Source: Polytrichum commune (taxonomy: Eukaryota > Streptophyta > Polytrichopsida > Polytrichales > Polytrichaceae). Taken from it: 64,000 nt of DNA. How positions within the stretch are numbered: position 1 is the first letter of the stretch; each line of letters opens with the position of its first letter. Shown piece by piece: positions 62,348 through 64,000 of this stretch. The stretch covers positions 25,792,001 through 25,856,000 of the forward strand of contig OX485804.1 in the NCBI GenBank assembly GCA_950295325.1. Direction: 5' to 3'. The position numbers and the translations under genes are program-made. The notes beneath the pieces are model-generated. The model saw only the letters and a list, made by a program, of their open reading frames with translations, was not told the DNA's origin and searched no databases.

Positions 62348-63876
62348 TTAGGAACGGCAATCTGCTCCAACTGCTTCTTGCACTGACTTGAACCCATCAC
62401 GCTTCAGACAAGCAGCTAATTCCGCCTGCACACAGCAACATGTGGATGGTGAGCTAAGATTCAAGAATTTCACAAGTCAAATTAAATTCTGTGAAGTAAG
62501 GAGAACAGCAGAAGTTATACGTCCAAAAACTCGGGCACTTACACTGGACCTTGAGGGCCTATGACCATTAATCTAAAATCTCTCATTGGTGGAAAATGCC
62601 GATATTGTCCCACTACACTTTACACTAAAGGTTGATGGCGTAAGGGACCAAGAAAGTTTGAACAGATAAATATCCTACAGAGTCCTACATGGCATAAATT
62701 GGACCATATTACATAATCTACCAGATGTTGCATCAAACAAAATATGACACAAAATCCAGAGACCATGACACTTCAATTCTCACAACCCTTGATTCATCAT
62801 AACTTACTGTTTGGTAGGGGCCACATGAGTAGGATGGTAATGAAATAGAATTCGGTTGAGAGCCCGGTGGCATATGTCTTTATGCTACACCTAGAGGCCT
62901 GTTTCTACACAAAAATTTAATTCAAACTTTCTGCGGTACGGGCTTTGGATGGCCCTCAGAATTCAATGGTCGCGACCATTGGCCATAGTGTAAAGTGACC
63001 CCCCAGGCTTGCAATCAAAAAGCAGTGTAAAGACACAATGACAGAAGTGGACATTATTCCCAGATCTTGAGGCAACACTCCATAGAAATTTTTGAAGGGA
63101 GCATCCAGTAAATCTTTAGTATTCCAGCCCACCTTGATTCGAGGCAGGATGATTGGACCTTCATATGCTAGAGCTGTATAAAGCTGGACCAATGTGGCAC
63201 CTGCACGAATCTTCTTGTATGCATCTTCCCCACTGCATATCCATGAAACAAAAAACAGATTTATCATTCTGTTACAAATTTGACTCTTTCATTCAGGCAT
63301 GCCAGGGACACTGAAAAACAAAAATTGCTTCTTGCTCCAAATGGAGCTGGTATTGCGTAAATGGTTTAGCAGTGATTTCAATGCATGTGAATATTCAGAT
63401 TCAGCACAAACAAATTCTAACATGTCCCGTAATACATGGAATGCATGAATGTATGGACAAACCTGCTGATGCCACCACAGCCCACAAGAGGAATTTTACC
63501 CTGTTCCAGGATAACAAATGTAGGTGCGTAAGTACTTACTAACTCAAAGGAAAATCTCTAAAAACATCTCATTAGACAAGACCAAAAATTAATTGTCAAT
63601 CGAAAAGCTTAACAAATCAGCATTTGCAAGGACAGCATTTGGGCAATTTGCAACTAATCTCCATAACACATATTTTGCTCAAGCAAACAGTATCCAAACT
63701 TGCAAACAACAAGTGAAGCAAGAGATGTTGAGAATTACACGTGTGAGTTGATACATGTCACTAAGAACTTGTGTTGACAGCTTGAAGAGGGGCTTTCCAC
63801 TGAGGCCCCCAGTTTCCTCCGCATGAACTAAGCCAAGAACAGAGTCTGGTCTTGAAGTTGTTGTGTTGGACACTAC
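62348..63876 (-). CDS. PYRD: Dihydroorotate dehydrogenase (class 2), C-terminal four exons only
   Basis: Minus-strand exons 63876-63739, 63500-63463, 63232-63133 and 62425-62348 encode the last 117 residues. The 5' part lies beyond the right edge. Visible motifs are [10 protein letters not shown] (substrate loop Asn), [32 protein letters not shown] (FMN-phosphate binding), [13 protein letters not shown] and the C-terminal [20 protein letters not shown]. Class 2 enzymes sit on the inner mitochondrial membrane and oxidise dihydroorotate to orotate in pyrimidine synthesis, passing electrons to ubiquinone. The membrane-targeting N-terminus is not in view. The last intron is mostly occupied by a MITE. 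Confidence 0.9.
62533..63003. mobile_element. MITE-like element D in the last PYRD intron
   Basis: The left end is GGGCACTTACACTGG. The right end in reverse complement is GGGGTCACTTTACACTATGG. The interior aligns with element A: CTCTCATTGGTGGAAA, GGTTGAGAGCCCGG/GGTTGAGGGCCCGG, and GAGACCATG.CACT. It fills about 470 of the 707 bp intron. No clean target duplication is visible. Confidence 0.72.
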
Positions 63877-63970
63877 CTGAGATAACAGATCCCCTGACAC
63901 ATTTAGAATTCTCTTTACAATGGTGTACTCCTAAAGGGGGGTTTCAAACTCGGTAATAAATGAAACTATC

Positions 63971-63993
63971 TGGACTGGACTGGACTGGACTAG
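63971..63993. repeat. (GGACT)n short tandem repeat
   Basis: About four GGACT units near the window edge, within the upstream PYRD intron. Confidence 0.85.
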
Positions 63994-64000
63994 GGATGGT

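Overview
This is nuclear DNA of a land plant. Five genes are recognisable, four with multi-exon GT-AG structures, and several encode plant-type proteins: a plastid RPH1-like protein, a PAP2/PAP9-like purple acid phosphatase, and a mitochondrial-type dihydroorotate dehydrogenase. The low gene density, AT-rich spacers and many short inverted-repeat transposons fit a medium or large genome. A bryophyte, lycophyte or fern is possible, but the sequence alone does not settle the lineage.

Layout. Positions 1-9,000 are gene-free apart from one terminal-inverted-repeat element, two minisatellites and a possible decayed transposon ORF. A CUE-domain gene lies on the minus strand (9012-9857), with a long upstream region carrying telobox motifs and then a ~0.9 kb inverted repeat (about 11490-12400). 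Positions 13,600-15,800 hold two MITE-like elements and an unusual GC-richer block dense in perfect hairpins. A plus-strand pair follows: an RPH1-like chloroplast membrane protein (20762-23723) and a VTT/TVP38-type membrane protein (26747-29579). The latter converges on a minus-strand choline-transporter-like gene (31449-34853), whose upstream region is a five-copy ~310 bp tandem repeat. A gene-poor stretch of about 20 kb (34.9-54.8 kb) holds nested repeats, a hAT-like MITE with an 8-bp target duplication, an AT-rich island and a CCGGTT-rich tandem array. The right end has a 13-exon purple acid phosphatase (54861-60416, plus) converging on the last four exons of dihydroorotate dehydrogenase (62348-63876, minus), which runs off the window.

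The genes do not form a pathway. They are ordinary housekeeping, membrane or metabolic genes. The unusual material is the repeat landscape. At least five elements share a GGGCC..TTyACACTA-like inverted terminus, three of them flanked by TTA on both sides (PIF/Harbinger-like). Two are inside introns. Every multi-exon gene here has a repeat or mobile element inside an intron.

All gene models come from reading splice sites and conserved protein motifs by eye. Family names rest on remembered family motifs, and no database search was run.
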